Source of the DNA: Acinetobacter brisouisimilis
Lineage (GTDB): Bacteria > Pseudomonadota > Gammaproteobacteria > Pseudomonadales > Moraxellaceae
Assembly: GCF_000368265.1 (NCBI RefSeq)
Contig: NZ_KB851219.1
Location: forward strand, 56,841 to 120,840
Reading direction: 5' to 3'
Length of the DNA stretch: 64,000 bases
In this document: piece after piece, positions 35,894-48,169 of the stretch
Layout of the letters: each line of letters starts with the position of its first letter
How positions within the stretch are numbered: position 1 is the first letter of the stretch
Program-made: the position numbers and the translations under genes
Notes under the pieces: model-generated
Database searches by the model: none
Seen by the model: only the letters and a program-made list of their open reading frames with translations
Told to the model about the DNA's origin: nothing

Positions 35894-38578
35894 ATGGCTA
35901 CAATTCATGTCGATGGAAAACAGTACGAAGTTAATGGGTCAGAGAACTTGCTGCAAGCATGTTTATCTCTGGGAATTGATATCCCATATTTTTGCTGGCA
36001 CCCATCCTTAGGTTCTGTTGGTTCTTGCCGTCAATGTGCTGTCACTCAGTATGCAAACCCTGAGGATACACGCGGACGTCTTGTGATGTCTTGTATGACG
36101 CCTGCTTCCGACAATACCTATATTTCAATCGAAGACAAAGAAGCGGTAAGTTTCCGTGAGTCCGTGGTTGAATTCTTGATGACAAACCACCCACATGACT
36201 GTCCAGTCTGTGAAGAAGGTGGTCATTGTCATTTACAAGATATGACAGTGATGACAGGACATGACCGTCGTCGTTACCGTTTCACCAAGCGTACACACCA
36301 CAACCAAGAACTGGGTTCATTTATTGCACATGAAATGAACCGTTGTATCGCGTGTTATCGTTGTGTTCGTTACTATAAAGACTACGCAGGTGGTACGGAT
36401 TTTGGCGTATATGCCAATGCATCACGTGTGTACTTTGGTCGTCCAGAATCAGGTGTTTTAGAGTCTGAGTTCTCTGGTAACTTGACTGAAGTGTGTCCAA
36501 CAGGTGTATTTACCGATAAAACTCACTCAGAGCGTTATAACCGTAAGTGGGACATGCAGTATGCGCCAAGCGTATGCCAAGGTTGTTCTTCAGGCTGTAA
36601 CATTTCTCCAGGCGAGCGCTATGGTGAATTACGTCGTATAGAAAACCGTTTCAACGGTGATGTGAACCAATACTTCTTATGTGACAAAGGTCGTTTCGGC
36701 ACAGGTTATGTCAACCGTGCAGATCGTCCACGTCAGCCACAATTGCGTAATCAAGCTGAAGTGACAACTGTTTCAGTTGATCAGGCACTTGATGCTGTGA
36801 TTGCTAAATTACAAGGCAAAAAAGTCTTGGGTATCGGTTCTCCACGTGCAAGCCTTGAATCTAACTATGCGCTACGTGAATTGGTGGGTTCAGACAATTA
36901 TTCAACAGGGATGACGCAAAAAGAGCAGTCATTGGTTGAACTTGCTGCATCAATCATGCAAACCGAAGGTATCTATAACCCAACTTTACGTGAAGTTGAA
37001 AGTTATGATGCGGTACTCATTTTGGGTGAAGATCTAACTCAAACTGCACCACGTATGGCATTGTCTGTTCGCCAAGCTGCGAAAAACAAAGCTAAACAAA
37101 TGGCAGCAGATCGTCGTACACCAGACTGGTTAGCTGAACCTGTTGCACGTATTGGTCAAGATGAGAAATCTCCGATTTATATCTTGGCAGCGACACAAAC
37201 GCGTTTAGCTGATGTAGCGACAGGTGAAGTGGTTGCTTCTCCAAATGACATCGCACGTTTAGGTTTTGCAGTTGCAGCAGCAGTCAAAGGTGAAAATGTT
37301 CTGGGTCTAGATGATGATACCAAAGCATTTGCGCAAACGATTGCAGATACGTTGAAAGCTGCGAAAAAACCATTGGTGATTGCAGGTACAAGCCTACAAG
37401 ATCCAGCGATTATGGAAGCAGCAGCTCAGTTGACTCAAAACTTGGGTGCAACAGCAGGTTTAACTTTGGTTGTTCCTGAAGTGAACTCAATGGGTCTGGC
37501 ACTGTTTGGTGGTTTAAGCCTAGAGCAAGCTTTTGCACAAGACTATGACACTGTTGTTGTGGTTGAGAATGATCTTTTCCGTCGTTTGCCTGCAACTCAA
37601 GTTCAAGCTGCGTTTGCTAAAGCACAAGATGTGATTGTGCTTGATCACAGCGAAACTGAAACTGTGAAAGCAGCCAACATTGTATTGTCAGCAGCAAGCT
37701 TTGCTGAAGGTGATGGTACAGTGGTCAGCCAAGAAGGTCGTGCGCAACGCTTTTATCAAGTTTATGATCCAAGCTACTACAAACCAGAATACGCGATTAA
37801 AGAATCATGGCGCTGGTTGCATGCGATTGAAACGGGCCTACGTGGTAAAGCGATTGACTGGACATTACTCGATGACGTGATTGAATCTGTCGTGAAAAAT
37901 GTACCAGTACTTGAAGCAATTCAAGATGTTGCACCAGATGCAGGTTATCGTGTTCATGGTTTGAAAATTGCGCGTGAACCACGCCGTTATTCAGGTCGTA
38001 CAGCATTACGTGCACCGATTTCTGTACATGAACCAAAACAACCTGTTGACGTTGACTCAGCATTAACATTCTCAATGGAAGGTTATGTTGGTCCGCAAAA
38101 AGCAGCATCATTGGTTCCATTTGCATGGGCACCAGGTTGGAACTCTCCACAATCTTGGAACAAATACCAAGATGAAGTGGGTGGTCACTTGAAAGGTGGT
38201 GACGCAGGCGTTCGTCTATTTGATCGTTTACCAAAACGTCCAGCACGTAGCTATGTTGCTCCTTCTGCGGTTTTGACTAACCCAGACAGCTTCCGTTTGG
38301 TTCCAATGCATCATATTTTTGCTTCAGGTGAATTTACCATCAAAACACCTGCAATGCAGTCACGCATTCCAGAAGCAGTTTTTGCTGTTGGTGAACAAGA
38401 TGCATCTCGTTTAAATCTTCAAGATGGTCAAAAAATTACCGTAAAAGCAGGGGAAACCAGCATTAGCTTACCTGTGCAAGTGATTGAATACTTGCCAACA
38501 GGCTATATTGGTTATCCGATTGGTTTAGCGCCAACAGTTTCTTTGGCTGAACCTGTTGCTGTGTCGGTAGGAGTGTAA
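35894..38578 (+). CDS. nuoG: NADH-quinone oxidoreductase subunit G
   Basis: The 894-residue subunit is the largest of complex I. The N-terminal 2Fe-2S ferredoxin domain ([17 protein letters not shown]) is followed by [15 protein letters not shown] and [13 protein letters not shown]. The extra cluster motif [10 protein letters not shown] then begins the molybdopterin-oxidoreductase-like domain, which no longer binds a pterin. The length is normal for this genus. Confidence 0.96.
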   Translation: MATIHVDGKQYEVNGSENLLQACLSLGIDIPYFCWHPSLGSVGSCRQCAVTQYANPEDTRGRLVMSCMTPASDNTYISIEDKEAVSFRESVVEFLMTNHPHDCPVCEEGGHCHLQDMTVMTGHDRRRYRFTKRTHHNQELGSFIAHEMNRCIACYRCVRYYKDYAGGTDFGVYANASRVYFGRPESGVLESEFSGNLTEVCPTGVFTDKTHSERYNRKWDMQYAPSVCQGCSSGCNISPGERYGELRRIENRFNGDVNQYFLCDKGRFGTGYVNRADRPRQPQLRNQAEVTTVSVDQALDAVIAKLQGKKVLGIGSPRASLESNYALRELVGSDNYSTGMTQKEQSLVELAASIMQTEGIYNPTLREVESYDAVLILGEDLTQTAPRMALSVRQAAKNKAKQMAADRRTPDWLAEPVARIGQDEKSPIYILAATQTRLADVATGEVVASPNDIARLGFAVAAAVKGENVLGLDDDTKAFAQTIADTLKAAKKPLVIAGTSLQDPAIMEAAAQLTQNLGATAGLTLVVPEVNSMGLALFGGLSLEQAFAQDYDTVVVVENDLFRRLPATQVQAAFAKAQDVIVLDHSETETVKAANIVLSAASFAEGDGTVVSQEGRAQRFYQVYDPSYYKPEYAIKESWRWLHAIETGLRGKAIDWTLLDDVIESVVKNVPVLEAIQDVAPDAGYRVHGLKIAREPRRYSGRTALRAPISVHEPKQPVDVDSALTFSMEGYVGPQKAASLVPFAWAPGWNSPQSWNKYQDEVGGHLKGGDAGVRLFDRLPKRPARSYVAPSAVLTNPDSFRLVPMHHIFASGEFTIKTPAMQSRIPEAVFAVGEQDASRLNLQDGQKITVKAGETSISLPVQVIEYLPTGYIGYPIGLAPTVSLAEPVAVSVGV

Positions 38579-38580
38579 TC

Positions 38581-39597
38581 ATGCACGAAAATTTACGCGC
38601 TCTACCTGTATGGGCAACAGATTGGCCAATCGCCTATATGGTTGTGCAAGCAATTTTGATTTTATTGGTCGTTGTGATTTTTGCAGCACTGATGTCTTTT
38701 GTTGAACGTCGTCTTTTAGGTTTGTGGCAAGACCGCTACGGTCCAAACCGTGTAGGTCCATTTGGTTCACTACAAATTGTTGCCGACATGCTGAAAATCA
38801 TGTTCAAAGAAGACTGGACACCAAAGTTTGCAGATAAATTAACATTCCGTTTAGCACCTGCTGTTGCGATGGCAACGGCTGTGCTGTCTTACATGGTGAT
38901 TCCTGTAAGCCCATTTATGGGTGTAGCAGACATGAGCATCGGGCTATTGTTCTTTATGGCAATGGCAGGTATTGCAGTTTATGCAGTATTGTTCGGTGGT
39001 TGGTCTTCTAACAACAAATATGCCTTACTCGGTGCGCTACGTTCTTCTGCACAGACCATTTCTTATGAAGTGTTCTTGGGTATTTCCCTAATGGGTGTGG
39101 TTGCAATTGCAGGTTCCTTCAACATGCGTGAGATTGTTGAATCACAACGCGATATGTGGAACATCATTCCTCAGTTTGTTGGTTTCTTGGTGTTTGTGGT
39201 TGCCGGTGTTGCGGTGACTCACCGTCATCCATTTGACCAACCTGAAGCAGAGCAAGAATTGTCAGAAGGTTACCATGTTGAATACGGTGGTATGAAATGG
39301 GGGATGTTCTTCGTTGCTGAATACATCAACATCATTCTAATTTCATCTTTAATCGTAACGTTATTCTTCGGTGGATGGCTTGCACCATTTAATTTGGATA
39401 TTCCATTTATTCCAGCAGGTTTCTGGTTCATTATCAAAACTGCTTTCTTTGTCATGATGTTCATCTTGGCACGTGGTGCTTTAATTCGTCCACGTTATGA
39501 CCAGGTCATGAACTTCGGATGGAAAATCTGCTTGCCATTGGCGTTGGTTAACTTATTGATAACTGGTGCTGTTATTCTATTGAAGCATGCGGCCTAA
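38581..39597 (+). CDS. nuoH: NADH-quinone oxidoreductase subunit H
   Basis: The 338-residue membrane subunit has eight to nine helices and makes the link between the quinone site and the membrane arm. Family motifs include [21 protein letters not shown] and [22 protein letters not shown]. Its start lies two bases after the nuoG stop. Confidence 0.97.
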   Translation: MHENLRALPVWATDWPIAYMVVQAILILLVVVIFAALMSFVERRLLGLWQDRYGPNRVGPFGSLQIVADMLKIMFKEDWTPKFADKLTFRLAPAVAMATAVLSYMVIPVSPFMGVADMSIGLLFFMAMAGIAVYAVLFGGWSSNNKYALLGALRSSAQTISYEVFLGISLMGVVAIAGSFNMREIVESQRDMWNIIPQFVGFLVFVVAGVAVTHRHPFDQPEAEQELSEGYHVEYGGMKWGMFFVAEYINIILISSLIVTLFFGGWLAPFNLDIPFIPAGFWFIIKTAFFVMMFILARGALIRPRYDQVMNFGWKICLPLALVNLLITGAVILLKHAA

Positions 39598-39615
39598 GAC
39601 AGCAGGGAGAACATT

Positions 39616-40158
39616 ATGTTTAAAATTCTAGCTGGTGTAGGGTCTGTCGTTCGCTCGTTGTGGATGGTATTTAGCCATGCAACGCGCAAACGCGACACCA
39701 TTTTATATCCAGAAGTACCCGCCGAGCAGATCGTACCGCCACGTTATCGTGGTCGTATCGTCCTGACACGTGATCCAGATGGCGAAGAGCGCTGTGTTGC
39801 CTGTAACTTGTGTGCGGTTGCTTGCCCTGTAGGTTGTATTTCATTACAGAAAGCAGAAAAAGAAGATGGTCGTTGGTATCCGGAATTTTTCCGTATCAAC
39901 TTTTCACGCTGTATCTTCTGCGGTATGTGTGAAGAAGCATGTCCAACGACTGCAATTCAGTTAACGCCAGACTTTGAGTTGGCTGAATATGTACGTCAAG
40001 ATCTTGTTTATGAAAAAGAAAACTTACTGATTTCTGGTCCAGGCAAATACCCTGATTACAACTTCTATCGTGTAACAGGTATGGCAATTAACGGTAAAGA
40101 AAAAGGACAAGCGCAAAAAGAAAGCGCACCTGTCGATGTACGGAGCTTATTACCATGA
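39616..40158 (+). CDS. nuoI: NADH-quinone oxidoreductase subunit I
   Basis: The 180-residue subunit carries two 4Fe-4S clusters (N6a, N6b), with motifs [16 protein letters not shown] and [16 protein letters not shown]. It passes electrons from NuoG to NuoB. It overlaps nuoJ by four bases. Confidence 0.97.
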   Translation: MFKILAGVGSVVRSLWMVFSHATRKRDTILYPEVPAEQIVPPRYRGRIVLTRDPDGEERCVACNLCAVACPVGCISLQKAEKEDGRWYPEFFRINFSRCIFCGMCEEACPTTAIQLTPDFELAEYVRQDLVYEKENLLISGPGKYPDYNFYRVTGMAINGKEKGQAQKESAPVDVRSLLP

Positions 40159-40673
40159 TGTGGCCATTTTATTTAATGGCTCTTGTGGCCATTGTTTCTA
40201 CAGTTCGTGTTGTGACTAACTCGAACCCTGTACATGCACTTTTAAACCTTATTATTTCTTTACTTGCTGTTGCAGGCATTTTCATGATCGTGGGTGCGCC
40301 GTTTGCAGGCGCACTTGAAGTGATTGTGTATGCTGGCGCAATTATGGTTTTGTTCGTTTTCGTGGTGATGATGTTGAACTTGGGGCAACACACGGTCGAG
40401 CAAGAACGTAAATGGTTAACGTCTGATGCTTGGGCTGTACCTGCATTGTTGAGCTTCTTATTGGGCTTGACCTTGGTGTGGATGATCAGCAGTGATTACA
40501 CACCAGCAGGTGCATTGCTGGGTAAAGCAGTGATTGGACCAAAAGCAGTGGGTCAAGCGTTATTTACCCAATATTTATTGTTGGTTGAAATTGCCGCAAT
40601 GCTATTGCTCGCAGCACTTGTTGCAGCATTCCATTTAGGTAAACGTGAACCAGGTGAAGAGGAACAAGACTGA
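40155..40673 (+). CDS. nuoJ: NADH-quinone oxidoreductase subunit J
   Basis: A 172-residue membrane subunit with five helices. The conserved [22 protein letters not shown] helix, which contains the pi-bulge region, is clear. It is coupled to nuoI by a four-base overlap, and its stop overlaps the nuoK start by one base. Confidence 0.95.
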   Translation: MMWPFYLMALVAIVSTVRVVTNSNPVHALLNLIISLLAVAGIFMIVGAPFAGALEVIVYAGAIMVLFVFVVMMLNLGQHTVEQERKWLTSDAWAVPALLSFLLGLTLVWMISSDYTPAGALLGKAVIGPKAVGQALFTQYLLLVEIAAMLLLAALVAAFHLGKREPGEEEQD

Positions 40674-40981
40674 TGGGTAACATTCCTTTGGAACACGGTT
40701 TGATTGTTGCAACCGTTCTTTTTGCACTTGGGTTCTACGGTGTAATGGTGCGTCGCAACTTTCTATTTATATTGATGAGTCTTGAGATCATGATGAACGC
40801 TGCTGCATTAGCCTTTGTGCTGGCAGGAAGTGTTTGGGGACAAGCTGACGGTCAGATTATGTTTATCTTAATTTTGACATTGGCAGCTGCCGAGGCTTGT
40901 ATTGGTCTAGCGATCGTCCTTCAGTTTTATCATCGCTTCCATCATTTGGATGTGGATGCTGCGAGTGAGATGCGCGGATGA
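40673..40981 (+). CDS. nuoK: NADH-quinone oxidoreductase subunit K
   Basis: A 102-residue membrane subunit with three helices and the buried glutamates of the proton path ([13 protein letters not shown] and [11 protein letters not shown]). It overlaps nuoL by four bases. Confidence 0.96.
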   Translation: MGNIPLEHGLIVATVLFALGFYGVMVRRNFLFILMSLEIMMNAAALAFVLAGSVWGQADGQIMFILILTLAAAEACIGLAIVLQFYHRFHHLDVDAASEMRG

Positions 40982-42873
40982 GTTATTTATATTTAACAAT
41001 CTTATTTCCGCTAATCGGCTTTATTTTATTAGCGGTGGGTCGCGATAAACTTTCTGAAAATATTGCTGCGATTATTGGCGTAGGTTCAGTGGGGCTGTCT
41101 GCATTATTTGCATTGATTGCGGGGCTAGAGTTTGTCAACAGCGGTTCAACAGCTGTAGTACAACATCTATGGACATGGTTCAGTGTTGGTACATTGGCAC
41201 CAGAAGTGAGTCTACATCTTGATGGCTTATCATTATTAATGACAGGCATGATCACAGGTGTAGGTTTCCTGATTCACATCTTTGCATCATGGTATATGCG
41301 TGGTGAAGATGGCTATGCACGTTTCTTCTCTTACTTCAACCTGTTCGTTGCGAGCATGTTGGTATTGGTTCTTGGCGATAACCTTGCGTTATTGTTCCTT
41401 GGCTGGGAAGGTGTAGGTCTTTGCTCATACTTATTGATTGGTTTTTATTATTCAAATCCAGACAATGGTTGGGCTGCGATCAAAGCATTTACCGTTACAC
41501 GTGTGGGTGACGTTTTCTTATTGATCGCGTTATTCTTGCTTTATCAACAGTTTGGTACTTTGCATATTGCAACGATTGTGGCAAATGCACACCTTGTTCT
41601 CGCAGGAAATCACTCACTAGCTATCTGGACAGCATTGATGTTGTTCTTGGGTGCTGCGGGTAAATCTGCACAGATTCCACTACAAACTTGGTTAGCCGAT
41701 GCGATGGCAGGTCCAACACCTGTTTCTGCATTAATCCATGCTGCGACTATGGTTACCGCAGGTGTGTACTTAACTTGTCGTATGCACACTGTGTTTGAAA
41801 TGGCACCTGAAGTGATGCAGTTTATTTCTGTAACAGGTGCAATTACCTTGTTGGTGGCTGGTTTTGCAGCATTGGTACAAACCGATATCAAACGTATCTT
41901 GGCTTACTCAACCATGAGTCAGTTAGGTTATATGTTTATGGCGGTGGGTGCTGAAGCATACCAGGCTGGTCTGTTCCACATGTTGGCTCACGCATTCTTT
42001 AAGGCATTATTATTCTTGTCTTCTGGTGCAGTGATCTTGGCATGTCATCATGAACAAAACATTTTCAAAATGGGTGGCCTTTGGAAAAAGATTCCATTCG
42101 TATTTGCATGTTTCGTTGTGGGTGGCGGCGCGTTAGCAGCAATTCCATTCCTAACTGTGGGCTTCTTCTCTAAAGATGCGATCTTGGGTGAAGTTTATGC
42201 GCACGGCATGTTGGCAAATCTTCCACTGTATAACAGCTTGTACTGGGTCGGTGTTGCAGGTGCATTCTTAACTTCAATTTATACATTCCGCTTAATCTGG
42301 GTTGTATTCTTTGGTGAAGAAAAAACTCATGCGCACGAGATCAAGGGTGTTACGTACTGGGCACCACTATCAATTCTATTGGTACTGTCTACAGGTGTAG
42401 GCGCATTACTGAAAGCGCCTGTTGAAAAATTACTGACTTCAGCACGTATTCCAGCATTTGAAGTTCCTGAAAATGTTGAAGTACTGGTTAAAGGTGCAGA
42501 GCATACTGCTGTTGGCGTTGCCTTGGTAGGTCTAGTGATTGGTGTAGTGCTATTCGTCTTTGCTTATGGTGCGGTTAAAGCTTTTGCTCAAACCTCATTG
42601 GGTGCAGGTATTGCTCACATCTGGCGTAATGCGTTCGGTTTCGATGCTTTATATAACCTCGTTTTCGTACAACCTTATTTACTAATCGCGAAGATTTTAG
42701 GTCGTGATCCGATTGATAGTTTGTGGCTTGTATTACCAGCTTTAGTGAAAGGTGGTAACAGTTTCACAAGTTCACGTCAAACTGGATCATTGCGTGAATA
42801 CGCATCAAGTATGTCACTGGGTATTGTGGTGTTACTGATGATCCTGATCGTTGTTCAGGTAGTGGGGAAATAA
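40978..42873 (+). CDS. nuoL: NADH-quinone oxidoreductase subunit L
   Basis: The 631-residue antiporter-like subunit lies at the far end of the membrane arm and ends in the long lateral helix. Conserved elements include [17 protein letters not shown], with its proton-path glutamate, and [35 protein letters not shown]. It starts inside the nuoK stop. Confidence 0.96.
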   Translation: MSYLYLTILFPLIGFILLAVGRDKLSENIAAIIGVGSVGLSALFALIAGLEFVNSGSTAVVQHLWTWFSVGTLAPEVSLHLDGLSLLMTGMITGVGFLIHIFASWYMRGEDGYARFFSYFNLFVASMLVLVLGDNLALLFLGWEGVGLCSYLLIGFYYSNPDNGWAAIKAFTVTRVGDVFLLIALFLLYQQFGTLHIATIVANAHLVLAGNHSLAIWTALMLFLGAAGKSAQIPLQTWLADAMAGPTPVSALIHAATMVTAGVYLTCRMHTVFEMAPEVMQFISVTGAITLLVAGFAALVQTDIKRILAYSTMSQLGYMFMAVGAEAYQAGLFHMLAHAFFKALLFLSSGAVILACHHEQNIFKMGGLWKKIPFVFACFVVGGGALAAIPFLTVGFFSKDAILGEVYAHGMLANLPLYNSLYWVGVAGAFLTSIYTFRLIWVVFFGEEKTHAHEIKGVTYWAPLSILLVLSTGVGALLKAPVEKLLTSARIPAFEVPENVEVLVKGAEHTAVGVALVGLVIGVVLFVFAYGAVKAFAQTSLGAGIAHIWRNAFGFDALYNLVFVQPYLLIAKILGRDPIDSLWLVLPALVKGGNSFTSSRQTGSLREYASSMSLGIVVLLMILIVVQVVGK

Positions 42874-42874
42874 A

Positions 42875-44476
42875 ATGGAAAACAATTTAATTTTACCCGC
42901 GCTGATTCTGATTCCTTTCATTGCAGGTTTTATATGCTGGTTGGTCGATAAACTCGACCAGCACCTTCCACGTTGGATTGCCCTGATCGGGATGGTGATT
43001 ACCTTAGGCTTAACTGTAATCTTATGGAGCCATGGTAATTATCACTACGAGTTAGGTTCACAAGCGCCAACTTTCGCAGCACAATTTTATCTACCGTGGA
43101 TTAGTTCACTGGGGATTAGTATTCACCTTGCTGTAGATGGCTTGTCATTGCTCATGGTCGGTTTGACTGCACTTTTGGGTATTTTGGCAGTGGGCTGTTC
43201 TTGGGGTGAAATTCAGAAGAATGTTGGTTTCTTCCATTTAAACTTACTTTGGAGTTTAGGTGGGGTAATCGGTGTATTCCTTGCGATAGACATGTTCCTG
43301 TTCTTCTTCTTCTGGGAGATGATGCTGGTACCAATCTATTTCTTGATTGCACTTTGGGGACATGCGGGTTCGAACGGTCGTTCACGCGTTTACGCTGCAA
43401 CTAAATTCTTCATCTATACGCAAGTTTCAGGCTTGATCATGCTGATTAGTATTCTTGGACTAGTGGTCTGGGGTTATATCATGACCAATGGTGTGATTAA
43501 CTTTGACTACAACTTCTTGTTGGCTGTTGCAAATCACTTGCCACCAAGTTTTGCGTATGGCTTTATGTTGTGTATGTTTGTAGGTTTTGCAGTAAAACTT
43601 CCTGTATTCCCATTACACGGCTGGTTACCAGATGCACATGCTCAAGCGCCTACAGCAGGTTCTGTAGACTTGGCAGGTATCTTGATTAAAACTGCAGCAT
43701 ACGGTTTGCTTCGTTTTGTAATTCCATTCTTCCCAGCAGCGTCAGCACAGTTTGCCGATGTTGCAATCATCTTTGGTTTGATTGGTATTTTCTACGGTGC
43801 ATGGTGTGCTTATCAACAAACTGACATGAAACGTTTGTTGGCATATAGTTCTATTTCACATATGGGCGTTGTATTACTTGCAATCTATGCAGGCAACATC
43901 ATCACTTATCAAGGTTTGATGATCATGATGTTGGCACACGGTCTATGTTCTGCTGCATTGTTCATTATGTGTGGTCAGATTTATGAACGTTTACATACAC
44001 GTGATATGCGCCTGATGGGTGGTATGCGTGGTCAATTCCGTTATTTACCATTCTTCTTAATGTTCTTTATTTCAGCATTAGTGGGTATTCCTGGTTTAGG
44101 TAACTTTATTGGTGAATTCCTGATCATGATGGGTGCATTTGGTAAGTATCCAACATTCACGATCATTGCTGCGATCAGCTTGGTATTTGCTGGTCTTTAT
44201 GGCTTGATTTTGATTCATCGTTCATTGTTTGGTACTCCAAACGAAGAGCAAAAACAGCATTATGCAAACCCACTGAAAGATTTGTCAGCACGTGAGATTG
44301 CGATTCTAATGATCTGTGTGATTGGTCTAGTGTGGCTTGGTATCTACCCACAATCCTTCCTTGATGTGTCTCATTCAAGTATGCAGTGGTTAGCGAATAG
44401 CTATATTCCTGTTCATAATGGTGTAGATTTGATGCAACAAGCAGTCAGCCAACTTGATAATGTGGAGATCCAATAA
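42875..44476 (+). CDS. nuoM: NADH-quinone oxidoreductase subunit M
   Basis: The 533-residue antiporter-like proton-pumping subunit has about 14 helices. FFFWEMMLVPIYFLIALWG and FAVKLPVFPLHGWLPDAHAQAPTAGSV show the conserved Glu and Lys. It begins one base after the nuoL stop. Confidence 0.96.
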   Translation: MENNLILPALILIPFIAGFICWLVDKLDQHLPRWIALIGMVITLGLTVILWSHGNYHYELGSQAPTFAAQFYLPWISSLGISIHLAVDGLSLLMVGLTALLGILAVGCSWGEIQKNVGFFHLNLLWSLGGVIGVFLAIDMFLFFFFWEMMLVPIYFLIALWGHAGSNGRSRVYAATKFFIYTQVSGLIMLISILGLVVWGYIMTNGVINFDYNFLLAVANHLPPSFAYGFMLCMFVGFAVKLPVFPLHGWLPDAHAQAPTAGSVDLAGILIKTAAYGLLRFVIPFFPAASAQFADVAIIFGLIGIFYGAWCAYQQTDMKRLLAYSSISHMGVVLLAIYAGNIITYQGLMIMMLAHGLCSAALFIMCGQIYERLHTRDMRLMGGMRGQFRYLPFFLMFFISALVGIPGLGNFIGEFLIMMGAFGKYPTFTIIAAISLVFAGLYGLILIHRSLFGTPNEEQKQHYANPLKDLSAREIAILMICVIGLVWLGIYPQSFLDVSHSSMQWLANSYIPVHNGVDLMQQAVSQLDNVEIQ

Positions 44477-44479
44477 GTC

Positions 44480-45976
44480 ATGAACTTCACAATCCAATTT
44501 TCAGATCTTATGCCACTTGCTCCAGTCATGATTGTCTCTTTGACAATCGTGCTGGTCATGATCTTAACGGCGATCAAACGTAATCATAATCTGATTGCAA
44601 CAGCATCCGTTATTGGTTTGAACTTGGCAGCATTCAATATCATTTTGCAAATGATGAATGGGCAGTTCAGACCTGCCAATGTGATGAACATGTTTATGGT
44701 TGATCCATTTACCATGCTTTATCAATTACTGATTCTGGTTTCTGCCTTGGCATGCTGTACTTTGTCGCATGCCTATATTGAAAGCTATAAAGGCAACCGT
44801 GAAGAGTTGTACTTGCTGTTATTGTCTTCTGTTGCTGGGGCAATGTTGATGGTGGCAAGCTCTCACTATGCATCATTCTTCATTAGCTTGGAGTTGATGT
44901 CAGTTCCTGTATATGGTCTTTTGGCATATACGCATGAACGTGAGAAGTCTTTAGAAGCAGGAATGAAATATCTGGTGTTATCAGCAACGGCTTCTGCGAT
45001 GTTGTTGATGGGTATGGCATATATTTATGCGTATACAGGCACATTATCATTCTATACAGGCTTTGCATCATTGCTGCAAATGGTGAAAATGGGCAACCCA
45101 ATGGTGATTTTGGGCCTTGGTCTGATCATTTTCGCAATTGCGTTCAAACTATCGTTAGCACCATTCCACAAATGGACGCCAGATGTTTATCAAGGTGCAC
45201 CAGCGCCATTGGCAACCTTTTTGGCAACTGCTGCGAAAGTTGCAACCATTGGTTTGTTTGTCCGCTATTTACTTGCAGCGGGCGCGTTGATTCCATCAAT
45301 CAGCCTGATCATCAGCATTATTGCGGTACTCTCAATTATTGTGGGTAACTTGCTTGCAGTACGTCAGGTCAACCTCAAGCGTGTTCTTGCGTATTCATCT
45401 ATTGCACATTTCGGTTATTTGCTTGTGGCTTTGGTCAGCAAAAACTACTTCAGCCTCGACAGTGTAAATATGTATGTGATTGCTTACGTATTAACAACCA
45501 TTGGTGCGTTTGGTGTCGTGACTCTCATGTCTAGCCCATACAACAACACCGATGAAGCTGAAAGCGTTGCAGACTATCGTGGTTTGTTCTGGCGTCGTCC
45601 TGTTTTGACTGGGACTTTGACAGTGATGTTATTGTCGTTGGCAGGTATTCCGTTGACAGCAGGCTTTATCGGTAAGTTCATGGTGATTAAAGCTGCAGTT
45701 GATGCAGGTCACTGGTTCTTGGCTGCCATGATTATTGTGGGTAGTGGTATCGGTTTATACTATTACTTACGTGTTATGGTTGTGATGTACCTTACACCAC
45801 CAGAAACGCCACGTATTGACGCTGAAAAACATTGGGGTCAAAAAGTGGGTGGAATCATGGTGCTTGGTGCAGCAGCATTGGTACTGTTGATCGGTGTTTA
45901 TCCAGATCCTGTACTTAAAATTTCTGCAATGTCACAAGTTTTAGCGCCAATTCAACAAATATTGTTCAACCACTAA
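44480..45976 (+). CDS. nuoN: NADH-quinone oxidoreductase subunit N
   Basis: The 498-residue antiporter-like subunit is the last gene of the operon. Key segments are [22 protein letters not shown] and [35 protein letters not shown]. With it, all 13 reading frames needed for bacterial complex I are present and intact. Confidence 0.96.
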   Translation: MNFTIQFSDLMPLAPVMIVSLTIVLVMILTAIKRNHNLIATASVIGLNLAAFNIILQMMNGQFRPANVMNMFMVDPFTMLYQLLILVSALACCTLSHAYIESYKGNREELYLLLLSSVAGAMLMVASSHYASFFISLELMSVPVYGLLAYTHEREKSLEAGMKYLVLSATASAMLLMGMAYIYAYTGTLSFYTGFASLLQMVKMGNPMVILGLGLIIFAIAFKLSLAPFHKWTPDVYQGAPAPLATFLATAAKVATIGLFVRYLLAAGALIPSISLIISIIAVLSIIVGNLLAVRQVNLKRVLAYSSIAHFGYLLVALVSKNYFSLDSVNMYVIAYVLTTIGAFGVVTLMSSPYNNTDEAESVADYRGLFWRRPVLTGTLTVMLLSLAGIPLTAGFIGKFMVIKAAVDAGHWFLAAMIIVGSGIGLYYYLRVMVVMYLTPPETPRIDAEKHWGQKVGGIMVLGAAALVLLIGVYPDPVLKISAMSQVLAPIQQILFNH

Positions 45977-45988
45977 TTTTAGCGGTCT

Positions 45989-46018
45989 AAAAAAGCCCTC
46001 ATCAATGAGGGCTTTTTT
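45989..46018 (+). terminator. Terminator of the nuo operon
   Basis: GCCCTCAT / ATGAGGGC with a CA loop is flanked by A6 and T6. Confidence 0.95.
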
Positions 46019-46076
46019 ATTTCTGATCGAAACGCGATATACTAGGCGCAACTTAAATCTGTCAGGTGTTCTCCCC

Positions 46077-46712
46077 GTGCCTATTCAAGAAATTCGTCAC
46101 CCATTGATTCGCCACAAACTAGGCTTGTTGCGTCGTGCCGATATTAGTACCAAAAACTTTCGTGAACTTGCGCAAGAAGTAACCATGTTGCTGACTTATG
46201 AAGCAACTAAAGATTTAGCTGTGGTTGATCATGAAATTCAAGGTTGGGCAGGTGAGGTGACTACACAGCGCATCGCAGGTAAGAAAATTACCATTGTTCC
46301 AATTTTACGAGCAGGGATCGGGATGCTGGATGGTGTGCTCAATTTGATTCCAAGTGCTAAAGTCAGTGTTCTGGGGCTTGAGCGTGACGAAGAAACTTTA
46401 CAAGCTCGAACTTACTACAAAAAATTGGTTCCAGATGTAGCCAATCGTATTGCCATGATTATTGATCCGATGCTGGCAACGGGTAGCTCATTAATCGCAG
46501 CAATTGATGTACTCAAACAAAGTGGCTGTAAAGATATCCGTGTAATGGTACTGGTTGCAGCACCAGAAGGTATTGCCAAAGTGGAAGCCTTACACCCTGA
46601 TGTCCGTATTTTTACAGCATCGATTGATGATGGGCTGAATGACCATGGTTACATTGTTCCAGGTCTTGGTGATGCTGGTGATAAAATTTTCGGTAGTGTA
46701 CAAAAAGACTAA
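46077..46712 (+). CDS. upp: Uracil phosphoribosyltransferase
   Basis: The 211-residue enzyme makes UMP from uracil and PRPP. It has the PRPP loop [18 protein letters not shown] and the C-terminal uracil-binding [16 protein letters not shown]. The GTG at 46077, eight bases after AGGTG, gives the family start [15 protein letters not shown]. The frame reaches back to 46005 through the nuo terminator and is rejected there. Confidence 0.96.
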   Translation: MPIQEIRHPLIRHKLGLLRRADISTKNFRELAQEVTMLLTYEATKDLAVVDHEIQGWAGEVTTQRIAGKKITIVPILRAGIGMLDGVLNLIPSAKVSVLGLERDEETLQARTYYKKLVPDVANRIAMIIDPMLATGSSLIAAIDVLKQSGCKDIRVMVLVAAPEGIAKVEALHPDVRIFTASIDDGLNDHGYIVPGLGDAGDKIFGSVQKD

Positions 46713-46721
46713 TGTCAATTT

Positions 46722-46762
46722 AAAAAAATACCTGTTAAATCTCTAAATAACAGGTATTTTTT
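46722..46762 (+). terminator. Terminator of upp
   Basis: ATACCTGTTA / TAACAGGTAT with a 10-base loop is preceded by A runs and followed by T6. Confidence 0.9.
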
Positions 46763-46773
46763 ATGAGACAAGA

Positions 46774-47193
46774 ATGATGAAGAAAGCAGCGATGTTTTTA
46801 TTTGTCGTTGTTGTATTGGCTGGTATCGGGATTTATATCACTTACTTAAGACTACAACAGCATGAGCAAATGCGTGGACAATATACGCAACAATTGATTC
46901 AAGAACAAAAACAGTTGATTGATGAGCAACGGAAAAAACTAGGGCATGTACCAGATCAATTGCCTGAACAAAAAACACAAGTGAATGTTGCACCAAGTAT
47001 TGTGAGTCGACCTGCACCAGCACAAAAGCCGATGTTTAAATGTGATGGACGCCAATACTGCTCACAAATGCGTTCGCTTGCAGAAGCGCGGTGGTTTATA
47101 CACAATTGCCCAAACACCAAAATGGATGGTAACCGTGACGGAGAGCCTTGTGAAAGTGATTCCCGCCGCAACACTGATCCAAATTGGCAATAA
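46774..47193 (+). CDS. Membrane-anchored excalibur-domain protein
   Basis: The 139-residue protein has an N-terminal membrane helix (residues about 4-26) and a Gln/Glu/Lys-rich coiled stretch (about 27-60). A Pro-rich linker leads to a C-terminal excalibur calcium-binding domain with cysteines in FKCDGRQYCSQMRSLAEA and the ligand loop DGNRDGEPCE. The domain would face the periplasm. Its role is unknown. It converges on the LysR gene with eight bases between the stops. Confidence 0.82.
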   Translation: MMKKAAMFLFVVVVLAGIGIYITYLRLQQHEQMRGQYTQQLIQEQKQLIDEQRKKLGHVPDQLPEQKTQVNVAPSIVSRPAPAQKPMFKCDGRQYCSQMRSLAEARWFIHNCPNTKMDGNRDGEPCESDSRRNTDPNWQ

Positions 47194-47201
47194 AATGAAA
47201 A

Positions 47202-48086
47202 TTAGTCTTTTTCTTCACAAAAATGCATAAAGGCTTTAAGTCCAGGCCCTTGATATTTCTGGCGATGTACGAGCATATAGAGTGGGCGTTTTAGCTCCCA
47301 AAATGGCGTATCTAAAATAACCAGTTGTCCAGAATTGAGCATTGGGAGTAATGCGAGTCTAGAAATACACGAAATACCCAAACCGCCTGAGATAATTTTT
47401 AAAATGGCTTCATTATGTCCGAGTGTCAGGCGGATATTGGCATCTGCTAAATGATTTAAAATGGCTGTATCAAAAACCTCGCGTGTGCCTGAACCTTCTT
47501 CACGCAAAATCCATTCTACATCAGCAAAATCTTGAGGTGTTAAAGGACGGTTTAGCTGTGCTAAGGGATGGCTTGGAGCACAACATACTGCCAGTTCATC
47601 ATCTCGCCAATGGATGCTTTGTAATTGTGGAATATGGCAAGAACCTTCAATCAGCGCTAGATCAAGCTGGAATTGATTGACAGCTTCAATCATCTGGCGA
47701 GTATTACCGACTTGTAATTGCAAGTGGGCTTGAGGCTGTAATTGTAGAAAACCTGCCATTAAATCTGGCATTAAATAATCACTAATGGTAAGTGTTGCAC
47801 CAAGGCGTAAATCAATACTTTGTAATTCACCTTTGGCGACTTGTTCAAATGCTTCACAGCGCCCTAAAATTTCGAGTGCCTGTGGCAATAAAAAACGCCC
47901 AAGGTCATTGAGTTGGAGGCGTTTTCCTAAGCGATCAAATAATGGCGCACCTAATCCATCCTCTAAATCGGCCAATGCCATACTGGCCGCACTTTGAGTC
48001 AGCTTGACAGCATCACTGGCTTTGGTCACAGTCCCTTCTTGGGCTACGGCTACAAAAACAGCCAATTGGCGTAAGGTCATGCGCAT
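47202..48086 (-). CDS. LysR-family transcriptional regulator
   Basis: The 294-residue product has the N-terminal winged helix (LRQLAVFVAVAQEGTVTKASDAVKLTQSAASMALADLEDGLGAPLFDR) and a periplasmic-binding-protein-like effector domain. It is divergent from the ferredoxin-NADP reductase gene across 83 bases, so that gene is a plausible target. The effector is unknown; YeiE-like proteins are among the closest in pattern. Confidence 0.9.
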   Translation of the reverse strand: MRMTLRQLAVFVAVAQEGTVTKASDAVKLTQSAASMALADLEDGLGAPLFDRLGKRLQLNDLGRFLLPQALEILGRCEAFEQVAKGELQSIDLRLGATLTISDYLMPDLMAGFLQLQPQAHLQLQVGNTRQMIEAVNQFQLDLALIEGSCHIPQLQSIHWRDDELAVCCAPSHPLAQLNRPLTPQDFADVEWILREEGSGTREVFDTAILNHLADANIRLTLGHNEAILKIISGGLGISCISRLALLPMLNSGQLVILDTPFWELKRPLYMLVHRQKYQGPGLKAFMHFCEEKD

Positions 48087-48169
48087 AGTTGAAGCCTTAA
48101 ATGAGTAAAAATATCAATATTTGCCTCGCCATGCTAACATGAGCCGACGAATTCTTGCACCTTGAAATC

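Noticed and set aside
37797..38246. A 149-codon minus-strand frame inside nuoG
   Set aside because: His/Leu/Val-rich antisense shadow of a clear coding region.
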